64,000 nt of DNA, taken from the NCBI RefSeq assembly GCF_007833795.1, contig NZ_CP032703.1, forward strand, positions 62,001 to 126,000. The letters are read 5' to 3'. Each line of letters begins with the position of its first letter. Position 1 is the stretch's first letter. This DNA is from Candidatus Pantoea soli. GTDB lineage: Bacteria; Pseudomonadota; Gammaproteobacteria; Enterobacterales; Enterobacteriaceae. The notes under the pieces are model-generated. The model was not told where the DNA came from. It saw only the letters and a program-made list of their open reading frames with translations, and did no database searches. Below, in pieces: positions 15,829 through 25,233 of this stretch. A program made the position numbers and the translations under genes.

Positions 15829-17609
15829 TGCGCAGCTCCCTGGGCCAGACACACGATAATCGAATGCTGCGGCAACGCACCGCTCTCCTGCGGCCAGGCA
15901 AAAATGGTCTTGCCTGCCATCTCCGGCAGCGGTTGGGTTTGCTCACCAATGTTCAGCGCCATCGACAGTTCGCCCTGCGGGAACTGCCAGCGCACGGCAA
16001 CATAGCCGGGTGCGGTATGCAGCACGCTACCGCAGCCGCCCGGTGCATCGGCCAGCAGCGGGACCAGGTGTTGCTGACGCACTTGCAGCAGCTGACGCGT
16101 CAACGCCAGCCAGGCTTTGCCCTCGTCGCTGTGAGTTTTTGCCCAGTCAAGTTTTGAGCGGGTAAAGGTCTCTTCGGCGTTCGGGTCCGGCACGTTTTCA
16201 TCATGACCGGCATGGCCGGTGAACTCTTTTGCCCGGCCTTCACGCACTGCTTTTGCCAGATCGCCGTGGAAGTCGGTAAAGAACAGGAACGGCTGGGTCT
16301 CGCCATACTCTTCGCCCATAAACAGCAGCGGAATGTGCGGCGACAGCAGCAGGGTAGCCAGCAGCACTTTGGTGCGGTCGCTGCCTGCCAGCGTAATCAG
16401 ACGATCGCCCTGTGCCCGGTTGCCGACCTGATCGTGGTTCTGAATAAAATCCACGAAGGCAACCGGTGGCTGGCCCGCGCTGGGGACTCCCCGCGCTTCA
16501 CCACTCTGCGGGGAGACTTCGCCCTGATAGGCAAAGCCTTCGGTCAGAATGCGGGCAATGCGTTTTTCCGGTGCCTGAGCGAAATCCTGGTAATAGGCAT
16601 GCGTTTCGCCGGTGGCAAACACGTGAATGGCATTATGGAAATCATCGTTCCACTCGCCGCTGAACAGCGGCGTATTCCCGTTTTCATCGCGCGGGTGGAG
16701 GAAAATCACGTTGCGCGAATCCTCAGTGGTGAGGTGAATCGGCCGCTGCGGAATCTCGCGCCGGATGCGTTCAGCAATCTCAATCAGCACGTGCTGTGCG
16801 GAGCTGTCTTCAATCTGATCGATGGCGTCAAAGCGCAGACCATCCAGATTAAACTCCTTCAGCCAGTACAGCGGCGCTTCCATGATATAGCGGCGTGCGG
16901 CGTCCACGTCATAGGCGATGCCCGCACCCCACGGCGTCATCCGCTCTTCATGGAAGAACTGCGGGGCCAGCAAGGGCAGATAGTTGCCTTCCGGCCCGAA
17001 GTGGTTAAGCACAATGTCCAGCACCACGGATAAGTTCAGCGCATGCGCCGCATCGACAAAGGCTTTGAAATCATCCGGCGAACCATAGGCGGAATGCGGC
17101 GCATACAGCAGCACGCCGTCATAACCCCAGCCACGGTTGCCCCCAAACTGCGACACCGGCAGCACCTCAATCATGGTAATACCCAGTTCTGCCAGCGCAG
17201 GCAGGCGGGCGATGGCGGCCTGGAAGGTGCCTTCCGCGGTGAAGGTGCCAATATGCAGCTCATACACCACGCTCTCCTGCCAGGGACGGCCCTGCCAGTG
17301 CGGCTGCTGCCAGTGGTAGTGCTGAGGATCGATCACCAGCGACGGACCGTTTACCTCATCTCGCTGGGCGCGTGCCGCCGGGTCGGGCACGACGGTGCCA
17401 TCGGCCAGCACGTAGTTATACTCTGCGCCGTGCTGCAGCCCATCCAGCGTCAGGCTAAACCAGCCGTCCGCGTCAGATTGCATGGCGTGATCCTGCCCTT
17501 CTGCACGCAGTGTGATGTGCTGCTGACCCGGTGCCCAAAGGCGAAAACGCACGGTGCCGTCCGCAAGGATTTCAGCACCCCAGGATTTTTCCAGTGTTGT
17601 GGATTCCAT
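15825..17609 (-). CDS. treZ: malto-oligosyltrehalose trehalohydrolase
   Basis: 594 residues, first gene of the trehalose operon. An N-terminal CBM48/E-set domain (WGAEILADGTVRFRLWAPGQQHITL) is followed by a GH13_10 barrel: ELHIGTFTAEGTFQAAIARLPALAELGITMIEVLP, DIVLNHFGPEGNY, nucleophile motif DGLRFDAIDQI, acid in LTTEDSRN and FIQNHDQVGNR. TreZ releases free trehalose from the TreY product, so treZ-treY-glgX makes trehalose from glycogen without UDP-glucose. Trehalose protects against osmotic stress and drying. The stop overlaps the treY start by 4 bases. Confidence 0.95.
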   Translation of the reverse strand: MESTTLEKSWGAEILADGTVRFRLWAPGQQHITLRAEGQDHAMQSDADGWFSLTLDGLQHGAEYNYVLADGTVVPDPAARAQRDEVNGPSLVIDPQHYHWQQPHWQGRPWQESVVYELHIGTFTAEGTFQAAIARLPALAELGITMIEVLPVSQFGGNRGWGYDGVLLYAPHSAYGSPDDFKAFVDAAHALNLSVVLDIVLNHFGPEGNYLPLLAPQFFHEERMTPWGAGIAYDVDAARRYIMEAPLYWLKEFNLDGLRFDAIDQIEDSSAQHVLIEIAERIRREIPQRPIHLTTEDSRNVIFLHPRDENGNTPLFSGEWNDDFHNAIHVFATGETHAYYQDFAQAPEKRIARILTEGFAYQGEVSPQSGEARGVPSAGQPPVAFVDFIQNHDQVGNRAQGDRLITLAGSDRTKVLLATLLLSPHIPLLFMGEEYGETQPFLFFTDFHGDLAKAVREGRAKEFTGHAGHDENVPDPNAEETFTRSKLDWAKTHSDEGKAWLALTRQLLQVRQQHLVPLLADAPGGCGSVLHTAPGYVAVRWQFPQGELSMALNIGEQTQPLPEMAGKTIFAWPQESGALPQHSIIVCLAQGAAQ

Positions 17610-17935
17610 TCATTTGCCTCGTTAAGCCCGCATCGGGCAATGGACGACATCAAGCGATTCGCGTTCCTGAAACAGTTACGTGATGAATACTAAAGACTCT
17701 TTGCCCTGGTTATCGATGAATACCCGGATAAACCGCTGAGTACCCTGAAAAATCATAGCCTATATTTCAGAATTTAATTCCCGCTGCGCTTTAAACAGGG
17801 TCAGAAAAGAAATTTTCCGAATTGTTCACCGGCGCATCCTTTTTTTTCCGTCATAGGCTACGGTTATGTTTACGCATTTAAACGGTGCGGGAAACATGCC
17901 ATACGGCACAGCATGTCACACTGAGGAGAATACTG
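17610..17935. other. divergent promoter region between treZ and yjbJ
   Basis: The 326 bases between the two divergent start codons must hold both promoters. I see an AT-rich stretch at about 17755-17880 but no confident -35/-10 pair. Both flanking products belong to stress responses that are RpoS-dependent in E. coli, so shared general-stress control is plausible. No convincing gene lies here. Confidence 0.5.
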
Positions 17936-18145
17936 ATGAACGAAGATCGTATCAGCGGCAACTGGAAGCAATTCAAAGGGAAAGTGAAAGAGAAATGGGG
18001 CCAGCTCACCGACGATGATTTAGACGTGGCGGAAGGCAAACGCGATCAACTGCTGGGTCGCATCCAGGAACGTTATGGTTACGGAAAAGACCAGGCAGAA
18101 AAAGAACTGAAAGACTGGGAAGACAGCAATAAATATCACTGGTAA
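17936..18145 (+). CDS. yjbJ: CsbD-family stress protein YjbJ
   Basis: 69 residues from ATG 17936 (GAGGAGA Shine-Dalgarno site); an in-frame start at 17885 would add a non-family N-terminus. The sequence is nearly collinear with E. coli YjbJ: GNWKQFKGKVKEKWGQLTDDD, EGKRDQLLGRIQERYGYGKDQAEKELKDWE. YjbJ is a small, abundant, RpoS- and osmotically induced CsbD-fold protein with no known biochemical activity. Its position beside the trehalose operon fits an osmotic-stress theme. Confidence 0.95.
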   Translation: MNEDRISGNWKQFKGKVKEKWGQLTDDDLDVAEGKRDQLLGRIQERYGYGKDQAEKELKDWEDSNKYHW

Positions 18146-18155
18146 GTTCTCAGAT

Positions 18156-18180
18156 CCCCGGTACACCTTCTGTACCGGGG
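18156..18180 (+). terminator. yjbJ terminator hairpin
   Basis: CCCCGGTACA (18156-18165) pairs with TGTACCGGGG (18171-18180) around a 5-base loop, 10 bases after the stop codon. It is a strong stem but is followed by CGATTCC rather than a T tract. Confidence 0.6.
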
Positions 18181-18324
18181 CGATTCCCCGCTATTTCCCT
18201 GCAGCCATTCCCGCAACAATAATTCCGTCCGCTGTGGACAACAATTATTTCTGTGCTATATGCCGGTGCCTGAGGCTTTATTTATCTGGCGCTTCAGTCC
18301 CGACAGCTAAATAATCTGCCGGAC

Positions 18325-19605
18325 CTAAAGCGGGCGCTGCGGGTTATCTTTTTTCAGGGTCAGCAGCGCCAGAAAACTCACCAGCGCCGTCACCATGACA
18401 TACCAGGCGGGAATATCGGCGTTACCGGTTTGTTTCATCAGGCCGGTGATGATCAATCCGGCGCAGCCTGAAAATAGCGCATTCGACAGCGAATAGGCCA
18501 GGCCGAGGCCGGTGTAACGCACCCCGGTCGGAAACATTTCTGCCAGCATCGCCGGTCCCGGTCCAGCCAGCATCCCCACCAGCGCACCCGCGATAAAAAC
18601 CGCCGCAGCTTTGATCAGCATGCCGTATTCCGGATTTTGCAGTAGCCTGAGCAGTGGGAATGCCAGCAGAAGCAACAGCAGGGTAGCCAGCAGCATCAGC
18701 GTGCGCCGGCCATAGCGATCACTCAGTATGCCGGCAGGCAGAATCGTGGTGGCAAAGCCCAGATTGGAGATCACAGCGATCAGCAGCGCCTGATTAAAAC
18801 CGGTATGCAGCGCGGCCTGCAGATAAGTGGGCATAATCACCAGATAGGTATAGCCAGCGGCTGACCACACCATCACCCGGCTCATACCCAGCGCAATGGC
18901 GCGCAGCGTGGCGGCGGTGTCAGCCCTCTGCACCACCGCCTTTTTTTCCTGCATAAACTGTGGCGACTCGTCCAGCCCGCTGCGCAGCCAGAGCGCGACC
19001 GCACCCAGCGGCAGCGCCAGCAGGAAAGGAACCCGCCAGCCCCACGCGTGCATCGCTGCTTCACCCAGCAGCACCGGTAACACCGCCACCACGGCAGCCC
19101 CGGCCAGCAGGCCGAGCGCCACCGTCAGCGACTGCCAGGCACCATAAAAGCCGCGTTTACCTGGCGGCGCCGATTCGGTCATCAGCGCCACCGCACCGCC
19201 ATATTCGCCGCCGGCAAACAGCCCCTGCAGAATGCGCAGCAGGGTAACCAGCAGCGGTGCCGCCAGGCCGATGGAGGCATACACCGGAACCAGACCAATG
19301 GCGACGGTGGCCAGCGTCATACAGACCAGTACGCAAATCAGTACCGGTTTGCGGCCATAGCGATCGCCCAGACGGCCAAAGATGACCGCGCCCAGCGGGC
19401 GAAAGAAGAAAGCCACGGCAAAGGCGGCCCAGGTGAAAATCAGGCTGGTAAGCGCGCTTTCGCCCTGCAGTTGAAAAAAGTGTCTGGCGATCAGCGTGGC
19501 CATAAAGCCATAAACGGCAAACTCATACCACTCGATAAAATTACCCACGGCACCGGCAATCAGTACGCGCCGGCGCGTAGCAGTCTGTGTAACGGCAGCA
19601 GTCAT
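18325..19605 (-). CDS. MFS transporter of the metabolite:H+ symporter (MHS) group
   Basis: About 426 residues with 12 predicted helices. MHS signatures are present: GNFIEWYEFAVYGF at the start of helix 1, FFRPLGAVIFGRLGDRYGRKPVL in the loop between helices 2 and 3 and the LLRILQGLFAGGEYGGA segment. The frame is open to 19860, but the extra 85 residues are non-family and overlap the upstream proP-like gene, whereas ATG codons at 19608 and 19605 follow a GGGAAAGG site. The substrate is unknown (organic acids, proline or betaine-like compounds are typical). Its upstream neighbour is a related transporter. Confidence 0.87.
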   Translation of the reverse strand: MTAAVTQTATRRRVLIAGAVGNFIEWYEFAVYGFMATLIARHFFQLQGESALTSLIFTWAAFAVAFFFRPLGAVIFGRLGDRYGRKPVLICVLVCMTLATVAIGLVPVYASIGLAAPLLVTLLRILQGLFAGGEYGGAVALMTESAPPGKRGFYGAWQSLTVALGLLAGAAVVAVLPVLLGEAAMHAWGWRVPFLLALPLGAVALWLRSGLDESPQFMQEKKAVVQRADTAATLRAIALGMSRVMVWSAAGYTYLVIMPTYLQAALHTGFNQALLIAVISNLGFATTILPAGILSDRYGRRTLMLLATLLLLLLAFPLLRLLQNPEYGMLIKAAAVFIAGALVGMLAGPGPAMLAEMFPTGVRYTGLGLAYSLSNALFSGCAGLIITGLMKQTGNADIPAWYVMVTALVSFLALLTLKKDNPQRPL

Positions 19606-19764
19606 CATCCTTTCCCTATCTACAATGCGCCAGCATCCATCCTGCGATGCCGACGCACGGCTGGCAACTGCGGGGTGATTTTGTCTGCTTAAAATCACTG
19701 ACAGCGCATAAATTGGCGCGGTTCTGCGTGGAACAGGACGGGCAAAAGAAGGGTAAAAATAAAA

Positions 19765-19784
19765 CGGCGGCCCGAAGGCCGCCG
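19765..19784 (-). terminator. intrinsic terminator of the proP-like gene
   Basis: CGGCGGCC (19765-19772) and GGCCGCCG (19777-19784) form an 8-bp GC stem; on the minus strand the loop reads TTCG and the stem is followed by TTTTATTTTTA. It is 24 bases beyond the stop codon at 19808, so the two tandem transporters are probably separate transcripts. Confidence 0.9.
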
Positions 19785-19807
19785 CGCGCGTATGAGAGAA
19801 AGCCTGA

Positions 19808-21244
19808 TTACGCCGGTTTTTGCTGAACTTTACGGCGGCGCTGCTTGCGTAATTTATCAATCAGACGATGCGCCTCCGCTTCCGTTGCCACCGCAGGTGA
19901 CGAGCCTTTCAGTGGCTTACGTGCGGTTTCGGTCAGCGTTAATACCGTTACCAGGCCGATAATCCCGGCGCCAATCATATAATAGGCGGGCATCATGGCG
20001 TTGTGCGTGGTGTCCACCAGCCACGCGGTAATCAGAGGCGTGGTGCCGCCAAACAGCGAAACGGATAAATTAAAGCCGATGGCTAATGCGCTGTAACGAA
20101 TATCGGTAACGAACAGTGCCGGTAAGGTGGCCGGCATCGTGCCGCTGAAGCAGGTGTGCAGCAGACCCAGTACCGCCAGCCCTGCAAACACCCAGAACAT
20201 ATTGCCGGAACCAATCAGCATAAAAGCCGGAACGGAGAGGATAATTAACCCCAGCGCGCCAAAACCAATTACCGGTTTACGGCCGATACGGTCGGTAAAA
20301 TGGCCCCACATCAGCGTCAGTGGCATCATAATAAACATAACCACCATCACCAGCAGCAGGCCGGATAATTCACTGAGGCCCAATACGCCGGTTAAATAGC
20401 TGGGCATGTAAGCGGTCAGCATATAATTCGACACGTTAAACAGCAGCACCAGACCAATACATTTCAGCAGGGGTTTGCTCTGCGTGCGCAGCATCTGCCA
20501 CACGCTCAGCGGCGGTTTATTGTGTTCCAGCTCTTCGCGCTTATCCATATGATCTTTAAACGCCGGCGTCTCTTCCAGTTTCAGGCGAATATAGAGACCA
20601 AACAGGCCGAGCGGCGCAGCGAGGAAGAACGGGATACGCCAGCCCCAGTCCATCATGGCTTCATGCGGTAATACCGCGATCATGCCGGTGACCAGACTGG
20701 CCCCCAGCAGGTAACCCGCCAGCGTGCCAAATTCCAGGAAGCTGCCCATAAAGCCACGCCGTTTATCGGTTGAATATTCCGCGATAAAGGTGGCCGCGCC
20801 GCCATATTCTCCGCCGGTGGAAAAGCCCTGCACCAGACGAGCGACTAACAGCAGAATGGGGGCGGCAATACCAATGCTGGCATAGCTGGGAATTAAGCCG
20901 ATACAGAAGGTGCCGATCGACATCATGATCATGGTAAAGGCCAGCACTTTCTGACGGCCGAAGCGGTCACCCAGCGGGCCAAATACCATGCCACCAATCG
21001 GGCGCACTAAGAATGCGGCAGCGAAGGTACCGAAAGAGGCAATAAGCTGCGCCGTGGTGCTGGCATCCGGGAAAAAGACCTGGCCAATAATCACGGCCAG
21101 ATAACTGTATACGCCGAAGTCAAACCACTCCATGGTATTACCCAAAGCGGCAGCGCTGACGGCGCGTTTCAGTAATTTGTTGTCGATGACGGTAATATCG
21201 TCAACGGTGAGGTCAGTGTTATTTGAAATCGATCCTGTGCTCAT
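19808..21244 (-). CDS. proP: ProP-like proline/glycine-betaine:H+ symporter without the long coiled coil
   Basis: 478 residues from ATG 21244 (GGGGAA site). It is closely collinear with E. coli ProP: ITVIDNKLLKRAVSAAALGNTMEWFDFGVYSY, GDRFGRQKVLAFTMIMMSIGTFCIGLIPSYASIGI, VQGFSTGGEYGGA, DIRYSALAIGFNLSVSLFGG and ARKPLKGSSPA. ProP imports osmoprotectants at high osmolality in the inner membrane. E. coli ProP then has a long C-terminal antiparallel coiled coil that tunes the osmotic set point; here only a short basic tail (about 25 residues, LIDKLRKQRRRKVQ) follows. It may be a paralogue without that module. Confidence 0.88.
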   Translation of the reverse strand: MSTGSISNNTDLTVDDITVIDNKLLKRAVSAAALGNTMEWFDFGVYSYLAVIIGQVFFPDASTTAQLIASFGTFAAAFLVRPIGGMVFGPLGDRFGRQKVLAFTMIMMSIGTFCIGLIPSYASIGIAAPILLLVARLVQGFSTGGEYGGAATFIAEYSTDKRRGFMGSFLEFGTLAGYLLGASLVTGMIAVLPHEAMMDWGWRIPFFLAAPLGLFGLYIRLKLEETPAFKDHMDKREELEHNKPPLSVWQMLRTQSKPLLKCIGLVLLFNVSNYMLTAYMPSYLTGVLGLSELSGLLLVMVVMFIMMPLTLMWGHFTDRIGRKPVIGFGALGLIILSVPAFMLIGSGNMFWVFAGLAVLGLLHTCFSGTMPATLPALFVTDIRYSALAIGFNLSVSLFGGTTPLITAWLVDTTHNAMMPAYYMIGAGIIGLVTVLTLTETARKPLKGSSPAVATEAEAHRLIDKLRKQRRRKVQQKPA

Positions 21245-21536
21245 ATATTCCCCATGAGTAAAGTGGAGCGATCTTATAGCTTTCGCAGCCGGCGTTTCAT
21301 GAAAGGAAATGAAAGCTATAAGAGGGCGAAAGGCGGACACCATAAAAAATATTTTATCTTTACGCAAGTTTGTGACATATATCGCTGCAATTAAGCGTAG
21401 CGCTGAAGTATGAACCTGTCAAAATGGTCACCCGGCGAAATAATGGTTTGTGCTGTTCGCCGGTAATGTGCGGGGTATCAGAGTGATAATCTGTGGTGAA
21501 AGGAAGCAGGGCAGGAAAATATACTGTCTCAGGCTG

Positions 21537-22427
21537 TCAGCCTGGCCCTTCACTGCCGGCTGCCAGCAGCGGGACCAGCACGTCACTGATCGGCGTGGCC
21601 ACGCCGTGCTGACGGCCGTAACGCTGAATAACGCCATTGCGGATATCCCACTCCAGCGGCCGGTTGGCCTGGCGGTCGGCCAGAATCGAGGTGCCCAAAT
21701 CCACCGGGGCACGCTGCAAATCGGCCAGAATCTGGTCCGGCACGGAATCAGCCAGGGAGGCGCCGGCGGCACGCGCCACGGCCAGGCACTCCTGTAAATA
21801 GCGCAACGCCAGCTGATGAATATCCTCACGTCTGAATATGCCGGCACGCCGGTTTGCCAGCACCATCAGTCCGGCCACGGCGTTCTGCAGCAGCTTGCGC
21901 CAGGCCACTGACTGGAAATCCGGCTCCAGCGTCACCGTACAGCGGGTACCGCGCAGCGCCGCGACCACGCGCTGTACCTCGGGCAGTGCCGGCAGCGTCA
22001 GGCGCGGCGTGGCACGCAGCCAGACCGACGCATCCGCTTCGCGCTGTGCCGGAAACCACACCACAGCGGGCAGCACCGTGGCACCGTTGACATAGCGCGC
22101 CAGCTGTTGCTGCTGTTCAACGCCATTCTGTAGCGCGCAGACCACGGTTTTTTCATCACACAATGCGGCCAGCCAGGCGGCGCTGTCAGCAACCTGGGTG
22201 GTTTTGACCGCTACAAACACCAGATCAAACGGCGACTGGATGGCCGACGGCTGGTCCAGTACCGGGCCGGGTATCACCACTTCACCCTTATCGTCCCGCA
22301 GTACCAGCCGGGCGTGGGCGGTGCGTCCGCATAAAACCGGGGTGCGGTGCACCTCATGCAGTACGGCGGCAAGCGTGGTACCGATTGCCCCCGGACCCAG
22401 CAGCGCAATGCGCAGTGCCTCAGACAT
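21537..22427 (-). CDS. 2-dehydropantoate 2-reductase-like oxidoreductase (PanE/ApbA family)
   Basis: 296 residues with the NADP-binding motif LLGPGAIGTTLAAVL (about 9-23), VFVAVKTTQ and LQNGVEQ (about 65-105), and the C-terminal helical domain with a Lys in WRKLLQNAVAGLM that corresponds to the catalytic Lys of ketopantoate reductases. The family reduces 2-keto to 2-hydroxy acids; paralogues outside pantothenate synthesis exist, so panE itself is not certain. The gene follows a DMT exporter by 12 bases in the same direction and probably shares its transcript. Confidence 0.85.
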   Translation of the reverse strand: MSEALRIALLGPGAIGTTLAAVLHEVHRTPVLCGRTAHARLVLRDDKGEVVIPGPVLDQPSAIQSPFDLVFVAVKTTQVADSAAWLAALCDEKTVVCALQNGVEQQQQLARYVNGATVLPAVVWFPAQREADASVWLRATPRLTLPALPEVQRVVAALRGTRCTVTLEPDFQSVAWRKLLQNAVAGLMVLANRRAGIFRREDIHQLALRYLQECLAVARAAGASLADSVPDQILADLQRAPVDLGTSILADRQANRPLEWDIRNGVIQRYGRQHGVATPISDVLVPLLAAGSEGPG

Positions 22428-22439
22428 GTCGTCTTCTCC

Positions 22440-23267
22440 TCAGCCAGTGATGCACGTGCCGGCGGCAATCACGGCACAGGCAATGATTTTGCGCAGCGTG
22501 AGCGTTTCACCCAGAAACAGTGCGCCCAGCACCGCAGCAAACAACACGCTGGTTTCACGCAGCGCCGAAACGGCTCCCAGCGGTGCCAGCGTCATGGCAT
22601 AGATGATCATGCCGTAGGCCAGCAGGGAAATCAGACCGCCCGCCGCGGCCATTTGCCATCCAGGCCGGCGGCAAAACAGGCTTTTGCTGTCGCGCAGGAC
22701 AAGGTAAATCGCCGGCATCATCAGCGCCCACAGGGCGCTCATCCAGACGGTATAAGCGACAGCGTGGCCGGACAGCCGCACCCCGATGCCATCCACCACG
22801 CTATAGGCGGCGATAAACGCGCCAGTCGCCAGCGGGTAACGCAGGCCTGAAAACGCCACTTTGCCCCGGCGCACGCCGAGCAGCAGAATGCCGGTGCAGA
22901 TCAGCGTAATGCCACACAGCGTGCCGGCAGAGATGCGTTCCCCCGCGAACAGCGCAGCGGCACAGGTCACCAGCAACGGCGACGTGCCACGGGCAATCGG
23001 GTACGTTTGTCCCAGATCGCCGCTGCGATAGCTGCGTACCAGGCACAAATTGTAACCAACGTGTAGCAGCGCCGAGAGCAACGCATATTTCCAGCTGGCC
23101 AGCTGCGGCGGCGGCACAAAAACGGCAACCAGCAGACAGGTCAGTGCAATCGCCACACACATGATGGTCATCGACCACAAGCGATCGGCCCCGCCACGTA
23201 GCAGGGTGTTCCAGCTGGCATGCAGCAGGGCGGCGAACAGTGTGAGAAACAGAACAGGTATTGGCAT
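22440..23267 (-). CDS. DMT-superfamily (EamA) transporter
   Basis: 275 residues, about ten predicted helices in two EamA repeats: SWNTLLRGGADRLWSM, PIARGTSPLLVTCAAALFAGERIS in the first and APLGAVSALRETSVLFAAVLGALFLGETLT in the second. The paired Pro/Arg-Glu motifs at the ends of each repeat are typical of small-metabolite exporters. The substrate is unknown; linkage to a keto-acid reductase-like gene and a GcvA-like regulator suggests an amino- or hydroxy-acid. ATG at 23267. Confidence 0.85.
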   Translation of the reverse strand: MPIPVLFLTLFAALLHASWNTLLRGGADRLWSMTIMCVAIALTCLLVAVFVPPPQLASWKYALLSALLHVGYNLCLVRSYRSGDLGQTYPIARGTSPLLVTCAAALFAGERISAGTLCGITLICTGILLLGVRRGKVAFSGLRYPLATGAFIAAYSVVDGIGVRLSGHAVAYTVWMSALWALMMPAIYLVLRDSKSLFCRRPGWQMAAAGGLISLLAYGMIIYAMTLAPLGAVSALRETSVLFAAVLGALFLGETLTLRKIIACAVIAAGTCITG

Positions 23268-23343
23268 GAACCGATGCTACCTCTGCGCCTCCCTGAGAGG
23301 AAAGCGACGTTTTCGCATTGCGCTATGAGCATTTATTCATACT

Positions 23344-24249
23344 TCAGCCGTAGAGCTGCTGCGCCTGTCGCGCCGCTGCCTGCAGCCAGAGGCGAAACCG
23401 GGCGATGTGTGGCTGCGTTTCCGTGCCTTTCGGACAGACCAGATAATAGGCGGCGGGCGAGGGGAAAGGCACGCTGAACAGCCTGATCAGGCTACCTTCG
23501 GCCAGCTCCTGTTCCACATGACCGCTGCGTGCCAGCGCCACGCCCTGACCGAGCAGGGCAGCGGCCAGGGTCATATTGGTATCGGCATAGCGGACGCTCG
23601 CCTGCAGCAGGGTAATATCCACCCCTTGCTGCGCAAACCAGCTTTCCCATTTCGGCACCAGATCGGCGCCGTCGCGCATCAGCAGCGGATAGCGCAGTAG
23701 CTCGGCCGGTTCGCCTGGCGTGCCGAAACGCTGCAGCAGTGTCGGGCTGGCAACCGGAAACAGCTGCTCGCGAAAGAGGAACTCGCTGTGCAGCGCCGGA
23801 TAGTGTCCATAACCGAAGCGAATTGCCACATCGGCTTCGTCGCTGGCAAAGGTAATGGCGCTGTCGGTGCTCTCAATCGACACCAGAATGTCCGGGTGCA
23901 GGCGTGCCAGCTCCGGCAGACGCGGCAGCAGCCATTTCAGGGCAAAGGAGTAGGTGGTGTTGACGCGCAGCCGCGTGCGTCCCTTTTGTTCGCGCACTTC
24001 GGCCAGCGTGGTGTGCAAATCGGCAAAAAACTGGCGCACGATAGGGGCCAGCGCCGCGCCGGCCGGCGTAAGACGCAGCGTTTTGCCGCGCTCAAACAGC
24101 GGCACACCCCAGATCGCTTCCAGATGCTTCAGCTGATGGCTGACGGCGCTCTGCGTCACGCATAGCTCTTCGGCCGCTGCGCTAAAGGTGGCGTGGCGGG
24201 TGGCGGCTTCAAAGGCGCGCAATGTGGCGATGGGTGGCAGGTCACGCAT
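23344..24249 (-). CDS. LysR-family regulator, GcvA-like
   Basis: 301 residues from ATG 24249 (GGGAGAA site; the frame opens ten codons earlier). The N-terminal domain LPPIATLRAFEAATRHATFSAAAEELCVTQSAVSHQLKHLEAIWGVPLFERG is characteristic of the GcvA subgroup, and the effector domain has DVAIRFGYGHYPALHSE. The gene lies upstream of and in the same direction as the DMT and PanE-like genes (76 bases apart), so it may control them. The effector is not known. Confidence 0.88.
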   Translation of the reverse strand: MRDLPPIATLRAFEAATRHATFSAAAEELCVTQSAVSHQLKHLEAIWGVPLFERGKTLRLTPAGAALAPIVRQFFADLHTTLAEVREQKGRTRLRVNTTYSFALKWLLPRLPELARLHPDILVSIESTDSAITFASDEADVAIRFGYGHYPALHSEFLFREQLFPVASPTLLQRFGTPGEPAELLRYPLLMRDGADLVPKWESWFAQQGVDITLLQASVRYADTNMTLAAALLGQGVALARSGHVEQELAEGSLIRLFSVPFPSPAAYYLVCPKGTETQPHIARFRLWLQAAARQAQQLYG

Positions 24250-24411
24250 GATGTTCTCCCGGAATGCGTTATCGCGCATCCTACTTTACTGCCTGTGTTG
24301 CCGCCGCGATAGCCTGGCCGCGTGACCGCTAAAAAGACGCCACCGCTCGCGCTGCGCTCGCAACCTGAAACAGATTAACTATGGTTATGTTTCGATAAAC
24401 AGGGAGGAAAC

Positions 24412-25113
24412 ATGCATAAATATCTGATGAGCGGCCTGGCCGCCCTGCTGCTGGCAGGGTGCGGCGCCCATAACAGCGCTTCGCCGGTCAACACGCCAGG
24501 CGCGCCAGTGGCAGGAAAAACAGCGCTGCTGGATAAGGGAGCGGCGGCGCTGCAGTCGCGTCCGCCGATTGACGCCATTAATACCTATCTGGATGGTTTT
24601 CACTACTACTGCGGTAACCGGCAGGGGCAGATGGAAGCACATCACTATGTCACCATCCTGAATGATGACGTGATGCAGGCGGTGATTTATGACGGCAACA
24701 AAAAGGACGCCCGGCTGATGGGGGTGGAGTACATCATCAGCGAACGTCTGTTTAAGCAACTGCCGGCCGGAGAGAAAAAGTACTGGCACAGTCACCGCTA
24801 TGAGGTGAAATCCGGATCGCTGATTGCGCCGGGGCTGCCGCCTGTCGCGGAACATGCCCTGATGAGCAAAATTGTAAACACCTACGGGAAAACCTGGCAT
24901 ACCTGGCATACCGATCGCGATAACACGCTGCCGCTGGGTGAACCCACGCTGATGATGGGCTTCACCGCTGACGGGCAGATGAACCCGGCGCTGCTGACCG
25001 ATCGCGATCGCCGCTTTGGCGTTGATACGCAGAAAATCCGCCAGTCGCGCGACGATATCCCGGCCCACCCGGTGGCGGCGGGCGCGGACAACTGCCAGCG
25101 CGTGCACCGGTAA
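24412..25113 (+). CDS. OBAP/DUF1264-family lipoprotein
   Basis: 233 residues. A lipoprotein signal (LAALLLAGC, lipidation Cys17) is followed by the DUF1264 core: INTYLDGFHYYCGNRQGQMEAHHY, LMGVEYIISERLFKQLP, YWHSHRYEVKSGSLIAPGLP, HTWHTDRD and a C-terminal LMMGFTADGQ. This family also includes plant oil-body-associated proteins. Its biochemical role is unknown. The many His residues (HH, HSH, HTWHT) could bind metal, which is speculation. An AGGGAGG site precedes the ATG and a strong hairpin follows the stop. Confidence 0.88.
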   Translation: MHKYLMSGLAALLLAGCGAHNSASPVNTPGAPVAGKTALLDKGAAALQSRPPIDAINTYLDGFHYYCGNRQGQMEAHHYVTILNDDVMQAVIYDGNKKDARLMGVEYIISERLFKQLPAGEKKYWHSHRYEVKSGSLIAPGLPPVAEHALMSKIVNTYGKTWHTWHTDRDNTLPLGEPTLMMGFTADGQMNPALLTDRDRRFGVDTQKIRQSRDDIPAHPVAAGADNCQRVHR

Positions 25114-25122
25114 ACCCTGATG

Positions 25123-25144
25123 GCCCGGCCAGGTATGGCCGGGC
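25123..25144 (+). terminator. terminator of the DUF1264 gene
   Basis: GCCCGGCCA (25123-25131) and TGGCCGGGC (25136-25144) pair perfectly around GGTA, 9 bases after the stop codon, followed by TGCTTT. Confidence 0.75.
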
Positions 25145-25233
25145 TGCTTTACGCAGCATCAGGCAAACGGCGGGCAAATAGGGTATGGTCATAGACCCAC
25201 GTCTTCAGACCCGTCAGTAAAACAGGGAGCACC

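Noticed and set aside
19609..19860. 84-residue N-terminal extension of the first MHS transporter
   Set aside because: It overlaps the 3' end of the next transporter gene and is not family sequence; ATGs at 19605/19608 follow a strong ribosome site and give the normal N-terminus.
21432..21463. CCGGCGAA...TTCGCCGG inverted repeat as terminator of the PanE-like gene
   Set aside because: It is more than 70 bases past the stop, with a 16-base loop and no T tract; too weak to call.
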